From contig RGBY01000045.1 in the NCBI GenBank assembly GCA_009919445.1, forward strand, positions 1 to 13,638: a stretch of 13,638 nt of DNA, given 5' to 3'. Both the position numbers and the translations under genes were made by a program. Positions 6,322 through 13,638 of the stretch are shown here, piece after piece (position 1 is the first letter of the stretch; the number at the start of each line of letters is the position of its first letter). The DNA comes from Planctomycetia bacterium. GTDB taxonomy: Bacteria > Planctomycetota > Planctomycetia > Pirellulales > UBA1268. Below the pieces are notes generated by a model that saw only the letters and a program-made list of their open reading frames with translations, was not told where the DNA came from and searched no databases.

Positions 6322-7389
6322 GTGGATGCAGTCCACACCATCGCCGTCAGCCGTGAGGCCATGGCCTGTTGCTTCGAGGCCATCTTCAACATTGTCGACA
6401 ACGATGTGGCAACGGCCTGGGGGGTTGAGGCACTCGACCTCATTGAGGCCATCGAAGACCAGATCACGATCTATCGACCAACAAGTGAACTGTCAGTCCT
6501 GAACAGGCAGGCTGCCAGCGGGTGGCAGCCAGTGTCGCCGGAACTCTTTCAGCTGCTGATTCTGGCTCGTGATCTTCACGAGCGAACCGCCGGCGGCTTT
6601 GATGTCACCTCTGGCCCTCTCGTGAAGGCCTGGGGATTTGTGGAGCGGCGTGGCCGAACCCCATCGCCAGCCGATCTGGCAGCAGCCCGCAGTTGTTGCG
6701 GCATGGACAAGCTCGAGTTTGATGAAGCCAAGCGGCGTATCCGCTTTCAAAAGCCGGGCGTTGAAATCAACCTCGGCAGCATCGGAAAAGGCTGGGCTAT
6801 CGATCAGGCCATCGACCTGATTGGCCGGGGTGGGGGAGTCAATGTGTTGCTTCATGGCGGTCAAAGCAGCGTGCGGGCCCGCGGCACCCAAGGTATTCCA
6901 GCCGCCACCACCACGCCAGGCTGGCCAGTCGGCCTGCGGCACCCGCTTCGTCCCCGCGAGCGACTTGGCCAGATCATGCTTGATAATCAGGCGCTCGGCA
7001 CGAGTGGCTCGGGGACTCAGTTTTTTATTGAACGCGGTCGCAAGCTCGGGCACATTCTCGACCCACGGTCGGGCCAGCCAGCAAAGGGTGTCCTGTCAGC
7101 CACCGTCCTGGCCCCAACGGCAGCCGAGGCCGACGCCCTGGCCACGGCGGCCTACGTTCTTGGCCCGGCTGGGCTGCCCCGCATCGCGCCGCCGGCAGGC
7201 TCCGTTTCTGCCGTGCTGGTCCTTCCCGGGAAGCGCGCCGAAGAGCTCACCGTAGTCCTGGCGAACCTGGCGGAAAATAAGTTTCAGTTGAATGAAAATC
7301 TGCGGGGACTGACGATTGTGCAGGCAGAAAACGATGAAACCGAGTCGACTGCCACCCCGCAGGCCGAACTACCTTTTTGCCACGACTAG
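6322..7389 (+). CDS. apbE: FAD:protein FMN transferase (ApbE family)
   Basis: ApbE attaches FMN, taken from FAD, to a threonine of target flavoproteins, using magnesium. The 355-residue product starts at GTG 6322, with GAGGGGG at 6308-6314, seven bases upstream. Family marks in order: AMACCFEAIF (13-22, in place of AMGTxF), GGFDVTSGPL (91-100), G152-S-I-G-K156-G-W-A-I-D161 (FAD/Mg region), H244-I-L-D247-P-R-S-G, and AEADALATAAYVLG (268-281), with Asp271 and Thr275 as expected metal ligands. There is no signal peptide or lipobox, so it is probably cytoplasmic, unlike many Gram-negative ApbE proteins. Length is normal, with a short acidic tail. No flavoprotein acceptor (FMN_bind domain, Nqr or Rnf subunit) lies in the window, so its substrate must be elsewhere. 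It follows the NTPase gene by 23 bases. Confidence 0.92.
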   Translation: MDAVHTIAVSREAMACCFEAIFNIVDNDVATAWGVEALDLIEAIEDQITIYRPTSELSVLNRQAASGWQPVSPELFQLLILARDLHERTAGGFDVTSGPLVKAWGFVERRGRTPSPADLAAARSCCGMDKLEFDEAKRRIRFQKPGVEINLGSIGKGWAIDQAIDLIGRGGGVNVLLHGGQSSVRARGTQGIPAATTTPGWPVGLRHPLRPRERLGQIMLDNQALGTSGSGTQFFIERGRKLGHILDPRSGQPAKGVLSATVLAPTAAEADALATAAYVLGPAGLPRIAPPAGSVSAVLVLPGKRAEELTVVLANLAENKFQLNENLRGLTIVQAENDETESTATPQAELPFCHD

Positions 7390-7502
7390 TTGCGAGGTAA
7401 GGCGGCTTTCTTCGCTCGATCGACCCCCGACGCAGGTTTTCACCGGTCTTTACCCGCCTAGGCTGAGAGGGCCGATTCAGTCTGCTAGACTTACGTGGGC
7501 TG

Positions 7503-7516
7503 CAGCCGTCCGGCTG
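7503..7516. repeat. Short inverted repeat upstream of the DedA gene
   Basis: CAGCCG-TC-CGGCTG is a perfect 6-bp dyad with two central bases, 51 bases before the DedA start codon. It lies in the 177-base gap after apbE, in which a new promoter is expected; CTAGACT just before it (7485-7491) is only a weak -10 candidate. It could be an operator or a chance dyad. Confidence 0.2.
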
Positions 7517-7566
7517 TCGGCATCGCCCCGCCAGTTCCCATTCCCCGTTTTGCGACACCATCGGTC

Positions 7567-8337
7567 ATGATTGAGTGGTTGGAGCAGGGGTCGTATCTGG
7601 GAATCATGCTGTTCCTGACGCTGACGGGTCTGGGGCTCCCGATTCCGGAAGAGGTCCCGATCGTGGCCGCCGGGGTGGCAAGTCGAGCTGGGGCACTCCA
7701 TTGGTGGTATGCCCTTCCTGCATGCCTGATCGGGGCTTTGCTCGGCGACAGCCTGATGTACGCCATCGGCCGATTTTTCGGGGCTCGGTTCCTACGCGAG
7801 CACCGTTTTCTGAGCGGTTTTCTCACCGAAGAGCGTGAGCAGAAGATCGAACTGCTCATTCAGCAGCATGGCATTAAGGCCTTCTTTGTGGCCCGATTTC
7901 TGGTTGGCCTACGCAGCCCCTTCTATCTCACGGCCGGCATCCTGCGAGTCAAATACCGCTGGTTCCTGTTTGCTGACTTCGTCTGTGCCTCCGTGGTGAT
8001 CAGTGGTTTTTTTGGTCTCGCCTACGCGTTCGGTGATCGCATCACCGGTCTGATTCAGTCGGCCGAGCGTGGCTTCACGCTCGTTGTGCTGGCCGGCAGC
8101 CTGATTGCGTTGACCGTTGCCGTCTTCCTCTGGTTTCGCAAACGCCGCATGCGGATTCTTGATCGTGATCCCGATAGCCTGTTTGAGAATCGGGAGATCT
8201 TCTTTGGGCCAGCCGGCGACCGGCTGGGCGATTCGAGTCGCTCCGGCGAGATGCTCGCCTCGTCGGCAGCGCGGCCTTCGCAAGCCACTTCCAATGCCGC
8301 CTCAACTGACACCCCACCGGTGGCAACCGAGGACTGA
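7567..8337 (+). CDS. DedA-family (VTT domain) membrane protein
   Basis: The 256-residue product starts at ATG 7567. There is no good Shine-Dalgarno, and the frame is open upstream to a GTG at 7495, but residues added there are proline-rich and atypical for the family. DedA marks: GLPIPEEVPIVAAG (23-36) with Glu28/Glu29, GALLGDSLMYAIGRFFG (56-72) with Asp61, and VARFLVGLRSPFYLTAG (108-124) with Arg110 and Arg116. These match the acidic and arginine residues important in E. coli DedA proteins. Further membrane segments lie near 136-165 and 172-193, followed by a charged cytoplasmic tail of about 60 residues that is longer than usual. Members of this family act in membrane homeostasis and move lipids such as undecaprenyl phosphate or phosphatidylethanolamine across the membrane. 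The substrate here is unknown. A 177-base gap separates it from apbE. Confidence 0.9.
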   Translation: MIEWLEQGSYLGIMLFLTLTGLGLPIPEEVPIVAAGVASRAGALHWWYALPACLIGALLGDSLMYAIGRFFGARFLREHRFLSGFLTEEREQKIELLIQQHGIKAFFVARFLVGLRSPFYLTAGILRVKYRWFLFADFVCASVVISGFFGLAYAFGDRITGLIQSAERGFTLVVLAGSLIALTVAVFLWFRKRRMRILDRDPDSLFENREIFFGPAGDRLGDSSRSGEMLASSAARPSQATSNAASTDTPPVATED

Positions 8338-8603
8338 TCCTCCTGCTGAGGGTTGGGTTGTAACGGTTGGGGCGACTTGACGACGGCCGCTGGAAAAAAA
8401 ACCGGAGTTGGGCCGAGTGGGAAGACTTTTCCGGCAGCCTTCCATGACCTAGGAATGCTCAGAGGGATCTCGGTTTGCCGATGGCGGTAGGTCTCATGCC
8501 GTACCGCCAGAGCCTGTGGTCGCTCATCCTAAGCCCTGCCATGCTCGTCACGGGCGATGCGTTCATCGCCCTTTCTGAGGTCTGGCTCAAGTCTGGAAAC
8601 GTC

Positions 8604-10031
8604 ATGCCCGCTTCTGAGTCACAGCCTAACGTCCAGGTGATGACGCCTCAGGCAGCCCAACACGGACAGGAACGCCGCCGAGTACTGGTTGTCGATGACG
8701 ACCGCCGAATGGCTTCTTCCCTGGCCCAGTGGCTCTGCTCACAGGGCTGGCATGCGACCGCAGCAGGAACGCCAGAGGAAGCAATTGCCGCGATCGGCCG
8801 CCATCGCTGTGACTGCTGCTTTGTTGATGCTGGCCTGCCAGATTCTGGCAGCGAACGAGTTGCGGGGGTTCTTCGTGCCACCTGGCCAGATGCCCGGCTG
8901 ATTGCAGTTGCCTCGGCCTTCACAGCGGTGACTGCCCAGCGCCTCGGCGCCGATGACATCCTGCTAGAACCCATTGCCGATGCCGCCGTGCTCGCTGCGT
9001 TGGCTGCAGACTCGACAAAGACCGCAAGCCCCAGCCAACCGCTCCGCCACGACGGCAGGCGGCGGTTTCTTGGCAGGAGCCCTGCCATGCGGGCCGTGCT
9101 TGGTGTTGTCGACAAAATTGCTGCAACCCCGGCCACCGTTCTGCTAACTGGCGAGAGTGGTACCGGCAAGTCACTCCTCGCCCGTGAAATCCACCGGCGA
9201 AGTGAACGAGCCCAGCGGCGACTGGTTGAAATTGCCTGTGGCAGCCTGAGCGAATCGTTACTGGAAAGCGAGCTCTTTGGTCATGTGGCCGGTGCCTTTA
9301 CTGGCGCGACGACCTCACGGGAAGGCATGTTCGCTCGCGCAGACGGCAGCACGATCTTCCTCGACGAGATCGCCACAGCCACTCCCGCCATGCAGGTCAA
9401 ACTCTTGCGGGTCCTGCAAGACTTTGAGTTTGAACCGGTGGGCGGAAGCGAACCCCGTCAAGTCGATGCCCGGGTCATCCTGGCCACTCATGAGGATCTC
9501 GAGGGCCTTGTCGCCGAGGGCCGCTTTCGCGGTGATTTGTTCTGGCGAATCAATGTGATCTCCATTGAACTTCCGCCCCTTCGCGAACGCCGGGAAGACA
9601 TTCTGCCGCTGGCCGAATCATTTCTGCCCGATCTGTCCCGCAAAACCAGCCGTCCTCTGACCGGCTTTACCGATCGGGCGCGGGAATGCCTGGAGGCCCA
9701 CCACTGGCCGGGGAACATCCGTGAACTCCGGCACGCTGTTGAGCGGGCCGCCTATCTCGGAACCGGGGCAGAAATTGACCTGAGTGATCTGCCCACAGCG
9801 GTTGTCTCAGGGGCCCGTCGCTCACGTTCCGCTGCAGCCAGCACAACATTGCGAGAGCAACTGGCCAACCCCGAACGGCAGCTTATCCTCGACGCCCTTC
9901 GCCGGCATGACGGGCGAAGGGATGCTGCCGCCCGAGCCCTGGGAATCAATCGGGCCACCCTCTACAAAAAGGCGAAGCGGCTGGGCGTCGACCTGGCCAG
10001 CATGGGTCGGAATCAGACTGCTCCAGCCTGA
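8604..10031 (+). CDS. NtrC-type sigma-54-dependent response regulator
   Basis: I start at ATG 8604 (475 residues). The frame is open back to TTG 8475, and ATG 8640 is also possible; none has a well-placed Shine-Dalgarno. Domains: receiver (about 24-135), with acidic D31-D32-D33 and phospho-acceptor Asp75 in FVDAGLPD; AAA+ sigma-54 activator (about 155-385), with Walker A GESGTGKS (183-190), GAFTGA loop (230-235) and Walker B FLDE (Asp254-Glu255); and a C-terminal Fis-type helix-turn-helix (DAAARALGINRATLYKKAKR). The intact GAFTGA shows it should contact sigma-54. The receiver's conserved Lys is replaced by Glu122 in LLEPI (codon 8967-8969), which should weaken normal phosphorylation switching. 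No histidine kinase is adjacent. No clear sigma-54 promoter (TGGCAC-N5-TTGCA) is seen in the window, so its targets are unknown. Confidence 0.93.
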   Translation: MPASESQPNVQVMTPQAAQHGQERRRVLVVDDDRRMASSLAQWLCSQGWHATAAGTPEEAIAAIGRHRCDCCFVDAGLPDSGSERVAGVLRATWPDARLIAVASAFTAVTAQRLGADDILLEPIADAAVLAALAADSTKTASPSQPLRHDGRRRFLGRSPAMRAVLGVVDKIAATPATVLLTGESGTGKSLLAREIHRRSERAQRRLVEIACGSLSESLLESELFGHVAGAFTGATTSREGMFARADGSTIFLDEIATATPAMQVKLLRVLQDFEFEPVGGSEPRQVDARVILATHEDLEGLVAEGRFRGDLFWRINVISIELPPLRERREDILPLAESFLPDLSRKTSRPLTGFTDRARECLEAHHWPGNIRELRHAVERAAYLGTGAEIDLSDLPTAVVSGARRSRSAAASTTLREQLANPERQLILDALRRHDGRRDAAARALGINRATLYKKAKRLGVDLASMGRNQTAPA

Positions 10032-10039
10032 TTTCAGGC
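10026..10039. terminator. Dyad spanning the two convergent stop codons
   Basis: GCCTGA-TT-TCAGGC is a perfect inverted repeat centred between the two TGA stop codons; as RNA it gives a 5-bp stem with an ATTT loop. An overlapping 8-bp stem (10009-10016 with 10028-10035, one G-T pair) is an alternative. No T-run follows on either strand, so it would not be a classical intrinsic terminator. It is the only candidate between these genes. Confidence 0.25.
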
Positions 10040-13000
10040 CATGCCAGGATCAGCAAACAGGAAGCTGCCGTCATCGTCATCGGTGACATCATCAGCGAAC
10101 TGCAACGTCGAACCGCTATCAGTGCCTCCGGAACTGATCATCCAGGCGGCGGCCAACTCGGCGAAGGCCTGAGCCCGGGAAGCAGCAGAATCCCGTGATG
10201 AGGACAGCACCTGTGTGTCGTCGGCGGTAAGCACGCCCGACAGATCTGGGACATCTGCAGTCCGATAGGCACCATCATGCCGAAGCAGCATCTGCGTCGG
10301 TGGCGTTACCATTGGGGCTGCCGGCCCCTGCTGCCCACCGGCCACACCGGCGATCATTGCTGCATCGAGCATCGAGATCGAACCGTTGCCGCTGACATCG
10401 GCTACTAGCATCGGATCGATGGTGGCGTAGGCAACCAGTCCCGTATCGATTCGCATGGCCAGCCGGGCAGCCAGGGTCGAATCGGCACTGCTGTATTCAC
10501 CGTCACCGCTGGTGTCACCGAGGGAGGCGACTAGCTGCACTGCGGTGCGGCCCGCTGCCACACCGCCATCAGTATCGACGTCCACAAAACTGATGAGACC
10601 AGACGCTGCCGGTATCGCTTCTGCTGCCACGTCGGCCTGCAGACTGCCGATGGTCACCAGACCCGAAGGAAGAGCTACTGGCGACTCCAGTTGCAGGCTC
10701 ATCAGGCCTGGCTCAATCTCCGTGGTTGTCAGCACCGCAGCCTCAGGGAGGTCGGCCCCGGGACTGATCGCCCCGATAGTGAGCAGGGCGGGGTCGTACC
10801 GCAGCGTCGCTGTGAGCAAGGAAACCGTGCCATCGGAGGTGAGCTGGACGGGAATGCCGGCGGCACTGTCGGCTGGCAGATTCACCGCCTGGCCGGCCCC
10901 ACGAGCGAAACTCGGCACACCAAGCAGCACCGACGGCAGGATGTTGGTGAAGCTGGCGACATAGTTGTCGCCAACGGTCTCGTCAGCATTGCCATCAAGA
11001 AGCCCACCGGCGAGAGCCCTGAAAGCTGAATCACCACTCTGGAGTGTGACGGTGTAGGTGTCGGCTGCGAGCGGGGACGACGCGACAAATTGCATGCTGC
11101 TGCCATCGCCCTGAACGACCAACGATCCGCGAACCGCCCCGACCCGCTCCCCACTGAGCGACAGGTCCGCCGCCCCAAGCAGATTCATCGCGTCGTAGAG
11201 ATTCAGGCCTGCCGAATCGATTGGCTGACTAAAAGAGATCCGGAAGCCATCAACGGTGGGTGTCATGCCCGTCACGTGGAGGCTTTCAATTTCGTTGACC
11301 ACCTCGATTTGCAGGACGGTCTCGAAGCTCTCACCCTCAGCATCGGTCACCCGCACTCGAATCGAGCGGCCGGCTCCGGCCTCGTAGTCAAAGCTGGCCG
11401 TCGTCAGCAGGCTGGTGCCCTCGATTATGAAGGCGGCATTGTCGGTATCACCGTCGCCAGCCACGAGGGCAAAGTTGAAGGCATCGCCGTAGTCGGGATC
11501 GACTGCAGCAAGCGTCCCGGCGAGCGTGCCGGCCGGGCTATTCTCAGTGACGCTGCCACCGGTCAGGCTGATGCCGGTTGGGGCCCGATTGCCAACGGCG
11601 ACGACGTGAATGCCATCGTCGTCGATGGCTGGAATCAGCCCTTCATTCAGGCTCGCGCCGCTGACATCCAGTACATGGGTCTGGCCGGGCTCGGCCGAGA
11701 CCGGAACCGTTGCCTGGAGCCGGGCCAACTCGTAACTGCCCGCGGCAAGCGGTTGGGCAGAAAAGAATCCGACAATGGCGTGACCCGGGCTGATGACATT
11801 GATCAGGCTGATCGCCCCATCGGGCAGGCCGGCTGCCAATTCGATACCGGTCACATCGAGGAGAGCCGGGTTGTAGAAGAACTCCATGTCGAGCGACATC
11901 ACCCCTTCCGGCGCGGTGACGATGACCGGAATGCCGCCGCTGGCGGCGGTCGGTAGATTGACTTCCTGACCTGCGACCTCAAAGAAGCCCGGCACGCCAA
12001 CGACCGCGGTCCCAACTGGCAATGGCTCAATGGTGAAGGTACTGACAAAGTCGTCACCGACCGTGCCGTTGCCATCTCCGTCGAGCAGACGGCCGTCAGC
12101 CGCCACCACACCTGTTTCGCCACTGCGGATGGTCAGGGTGTAGTCACCGACAGCCAGCAGGCCATTGTTGACCACCAGCCGGAAGCCGTCGCCGGCCTCG
12201 TTGACGGCCAACGCCGACTCAACAAGATTGCCCGCAGCATCGACAAGGGTGACATCAAGATCCTCGGGGGCCGCTGCCCGGTTGTGGAGATCGAGGTTTG
12301 ACAGATCAAGTGCCGCGTCAAAACGCACGGTGACACCATCCCAGTCCGAAGCGACCTGTTCAATAAGCAAGCCCTCTGCCACATCGATCACATCGATTGT
12401 AAAAACCTGCTCAACAAATGCTCCAGCGGCATCAGTGGCCCGCACCCGGACCGAGTGTGACGGGGCGGTCTCGTAGTCAAGCTGTCCAGCTGTCACCAGG
12501 GTGCCGTCAACAAGAGCGAACAGGGCATTGCTGCCGTCACCTTCGCCCGCCACCAAGGCAAAGGTGTGGGCATCGGCGGCATCCTCATCTACCGCAGCCA
12601 AACTTCCGATAACTGTTCCTGCGGCAACGTCTTCGGCAACCGCATTCGCTGACAAGACGACTGCCTCAGGATCGTCGTTGGCGTCGGTTACTGCGATAGT
12701 GAAGACCTGTTCGGCGGTCTGTCCTGCGAGCGTGGCTCGAACCCGAACATTGAAGACCGCTCGGCTCTCGAAGTCGAAAGAGGCAGCCGTAACGATTGCA
12801 TCACCGTCGATTGAGAATTGGCCGTTGTCGGCATCACCCTCACCCGCCACCAACTGATAGGTCGCCGTAGCCGGCGGAACTTCAAGGATGAAAAAGTCCT
12901 TGAGGATATCGCCTGGCAGGTCGTTCCAGGTACCGCCGGGCCAGAGCCCAGCGACATTTTCACCGGTTGATCCGTTCGGTTCGTTAGTCGCCCACCGGGT

Positions 13001-13638
13001 GTAACTGAACGGCTCACCGGTGACCCATTCCCAAATCCCCTCACTTGCGGCGTCAGTGGCTCCAATCCACGAGCCGTTCATCTGCAATTCACCGATACCC
13101 GTCTCGTCCAACATTTGTTGCCATTCCGCTTCACTCGTGAAGGTGGCGAGATGACCTCCGAGTTCGACAGCCCGGTCACGAGCGGCCTGCCACGAAAGGG
13201 TCTCGGTGACCAGCCGGAAACGGTCCGACGTGGTGGTCGACATCGAATCGATTGTGAATCGCCCCACTTCAGTACCTGCTGGCATGTTTTCGACAACGCT
13301 GTTGTTGGTCAGCATGATGCCGTCGATTGGTGTGGGCGGCTCGAGTGCATCGAGTAAAATGCCAAGCGAAATCGAGCCGACCTCACCCCCCCAGCCATCG
13401 ACGGCGATCTCGTAGGTCTTGCCTGCCACGGCAGAAAACGTCACCCGGCTTTGGAGCACGACGCCGTATTCGATGTCATCGTTGCTAACCAGTCGGTTAA
13501 GGTTCGCGACATCGCTACCGTCATAGACCGCCAGCACCGTGTCAAAGTCGCTCCCGACCGTCTCGATCACGACCGTTCCTGACGCAGGCGCCGTCCAGGT
13601 CCACCAAACACTCTTGCCGCCGCTAACGCCGTCGTGCA
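10034..13638 (-). CDS. Giant exported multidomain surface protein: PPC-like, lectin, cadherin-like, cohesin-like, dockerin-like (N-terminus beyond the window)
   Basis: The frame is open to the right edge, giving 1,200 residues with no start visible. Numbering the first whole codon (13636) as 1: a PPC-like domain begins at the edge (GGKSVWWTWTAPASGTV, then FDTVLAVYDG). Next is a cadherin-like domain (about 106-319), interrupted by a C-type lectin domain (139-254) with WIGATD, EPN (219-221) and WND (237-239) calcium/sugar motifs. Then come two copies of cadherin-like, Ig-like and cohesin-like domains (326-681 and 686-1038), and a dockerin-like domain (1040-1100) with loops DTSGDGEYSSAD and DVSGNGSISMLD. 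An acidic tail follows. I see no cysteine, no transmembrane segment and no PEP-CTERM signal. It is probably a calcium-stabilised adhesin or matrix protein that binds glycans outside the cell. Function is inferred from domains. Confidence 0.85.
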   Translation of the reverse strand, partial: HDGVSGGKSVWWTWTAPASGTVVIETVGSDFDTVLAVYDGSDVANLNRLVSNDDIEYGVVLQSRVTFSAVAGKTYEIAVDGWGGEVGSISLGILLDALEPPTPIDGIMLTNNSVVENMPAGTEVGRFTIDSMSTTTSDRFRLVTETLSWQAARDRAVELGGHLATFTSEAEWQQMLDETGIGELQMNGSWIGATDAASEGIWEWVTGEPFSYTRWATNEPNGSTGENVAGLWPGGTWNDLPGDILKDFFILEVPPATATYQLVAGEGDADNGQFSIDGDAIVTAASFDFESRAVFNVRVRATLAGQTAEQVFTIAVTDANDDPEAVVLSANAVAEDVAAGTVIGSLAAVDEDAADAHTFALVAGEGDGSNALFALVDGTLVTAGQLDYETAPSHSVRVRATDAAGAFVEQVFTIDVIDVAEGLLIEQVASDWDGVTVRFDAALDLSNLDLHNRAAAPEDLDVTLVDAAGNLVESALAVNEAGDGFRLVVNNGLLAVGDYTLTIRSGETGVVAADGRLLDGDGNGTVGDDFVSTFTIEPLPVGTAVVGVPGFFEVAGQEVNLPTAASGGIPVIVTAPEGVMSLDMEFFYNPALLDVTGIELAAGLPDGAISLINVISPGHAIVGFFSAQPLAAGSYELARLQATVPVSAEPGQTHVLDVSGASLNEGLIPAIDDDGIHVVAVGNRAPTGISLTGGSVTENSPAGTLAGTLAAVDPDYGDAFNFALVAGDGDTDNAAFIIEGTSLLTTASFDYEAGAGRSIRVRVTDAEGESFETVLQIEVVNEIESLHVTGMTPTVDGFRISFSQPIDSAGLNLYDAMNLLGAADLSLSGERVGAVRGSLVVQGDGSSMQFVASSPLAADTYTVTLQSGDSAFRALAGGLLDGNADETVGDNYVASFTNILPSVLLGVPSFARGAGQAVNLPADSAAGIPVQLTSDGTVSLLTATLRYDPALLTIGAISPGADLPEAAVLTTTEIEPGLMSLQLESPVALPSGLVTIGSLQADVAAEAIPAASGLISFVDVDTDGGVAAGRTAVQLVASLGDTSGDGEYSSADSTLAARLAMRIDTGLVAYATIDPMLVADVSGNGSISMLDAAMIAGVAGGQQGPAAPMVTPPTQMLLRHDGAYRTADVPDLSGVLTADDTQVLSSSRDSAASRAQAFAELAAAWMISSGGTDSGSTLQFADDVTDDDDGSFLFADPGMA
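10523..12661 (-). repeat. Tandem duplication of a block of about 355 codons inside the giant surface-protein gene
   Basis: Block 1 (12661-11594) and block 2 (11581-10523) each code a cadherin-like, an Ig-like and a cohesin-like domain in the same order. Paired landmarks: FALVAGEGDGSNALF and FALVAGDGDTDNAAF; LLDGDGNGTVGDDFVSTFT and LLDGNADETVGDNYVASFT; GQEVNLPTAASGGIPV and GQAVNLPADSAAGIPV; YNPALLDVTGI and YDPALLTIGAI. The copies have diverged widely in sequence but hardly in length, so the duplication is old. The boundaries are approximate. Confidence 0.75.

Noticed and set aside
6493..7053. Minus-strand open frame of 186 codons inside apbE
   Set aside because: It is antisense to well-conserved ApbE motifs and its translation resembles no family.
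8389..8435. Hairpin GCTGGAAAA/TTTTCCGGC as a DedA terminator
   Set aside because: The loop is 29 bases and no T-run follows on the plus strand; the pairing owes much to an A-tract.
8475..8603. N-terminal extension of the sigma-54 activator from TTG 8475 or ATG 8481
   Set aside because: It would place about 60 unrelated residues, partly hydrophobic, before a receiver domain that normally starts near the N-terminus. It cannot be fully excluded because no start has a good Shine-Dalgarno.
11090..11956. Long plus-strand open frame (288 codons) within the giant surface-protein gene
   Set aside because: It is antisense to a protein with clear domains throughout, has no recognisable motif, and is explained by GC-rich codon bias leaving the opposite strand open.

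Overview
The window looks like chromosomal DNA from a GC-rich planctomycete, probably a Pirellulales-type bacterium. I infer this from protein families, not from a marker gene. The clues are a short lipoprotein with the late motif NFEDPEDML, a CPNGH...CPQCG zinc ribbon joined to a GYF-like domain, a cytochrome c'-like protein with a C-terminal CSSCH site, several secreted proteins of planctomycete type, and a very large surface protein built of cadherin-like, Ig-like, cohesin-like and dockerin-like domains. There is no rRNA, tRNA, CRISPR array, insertion sequence or phage module.

Left part (1-4001), mixed strands: the 5' end of a secreted-protein gene (minus, runs off the left edge); about 500 bases without a convincing gene, which hold a 19-bp perfect palindrome, a terminator-like hairpin and a three-copy 26-bp tandem repeat; a lipoprotein gene (minus); a divergent cytochrome c'-like gene (plus); a convergent ClpP-like serine protease gene (minus); and, divergent from that, a zinc-ribbon/GYF protein gene (plus).

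Middle part (4134-10031), all plus strand: a small secreted protein, a membrane P-loop NTPase with two transmembrane helices between Walker A and Walker B (KAP-like layout), and ApbE (FAD:protein FMN transferase). These three are closely spaced (44 and 23 bases) and probably co-transcribed. A DedA-family membrane protein and an NtrC-type sigma-54 activator follow after gaps that can hold their own promoters. The activator has no kinase gene beside it, and its receiver domain has Glu where the conserved Lys is expected.

Right part (10034-13638, minus): at least 1,200 residues of a giant exported protein whose N-terminus lies beyond the right edge. Its order is a PPC-like domain, a cadherin-like domain split by an inserted C-type lectin domain, two tandem copies of a cadherin/Ig/cohesin-like block, and a dockerin-like pair of calcium loops. 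It converges on the sigma-54 activator gene, with two bases between the stop codons.

The most interesting items are the lectin nested inside a cadherin-like fold, the co-occurrence of cohesin-like and dockerin-like domains on one chain, the possible secreted protein-NTPase-ApbE operon, and the two undescribed DNA elements in the left intergenic region. No complete new defence or mobile system is visible.
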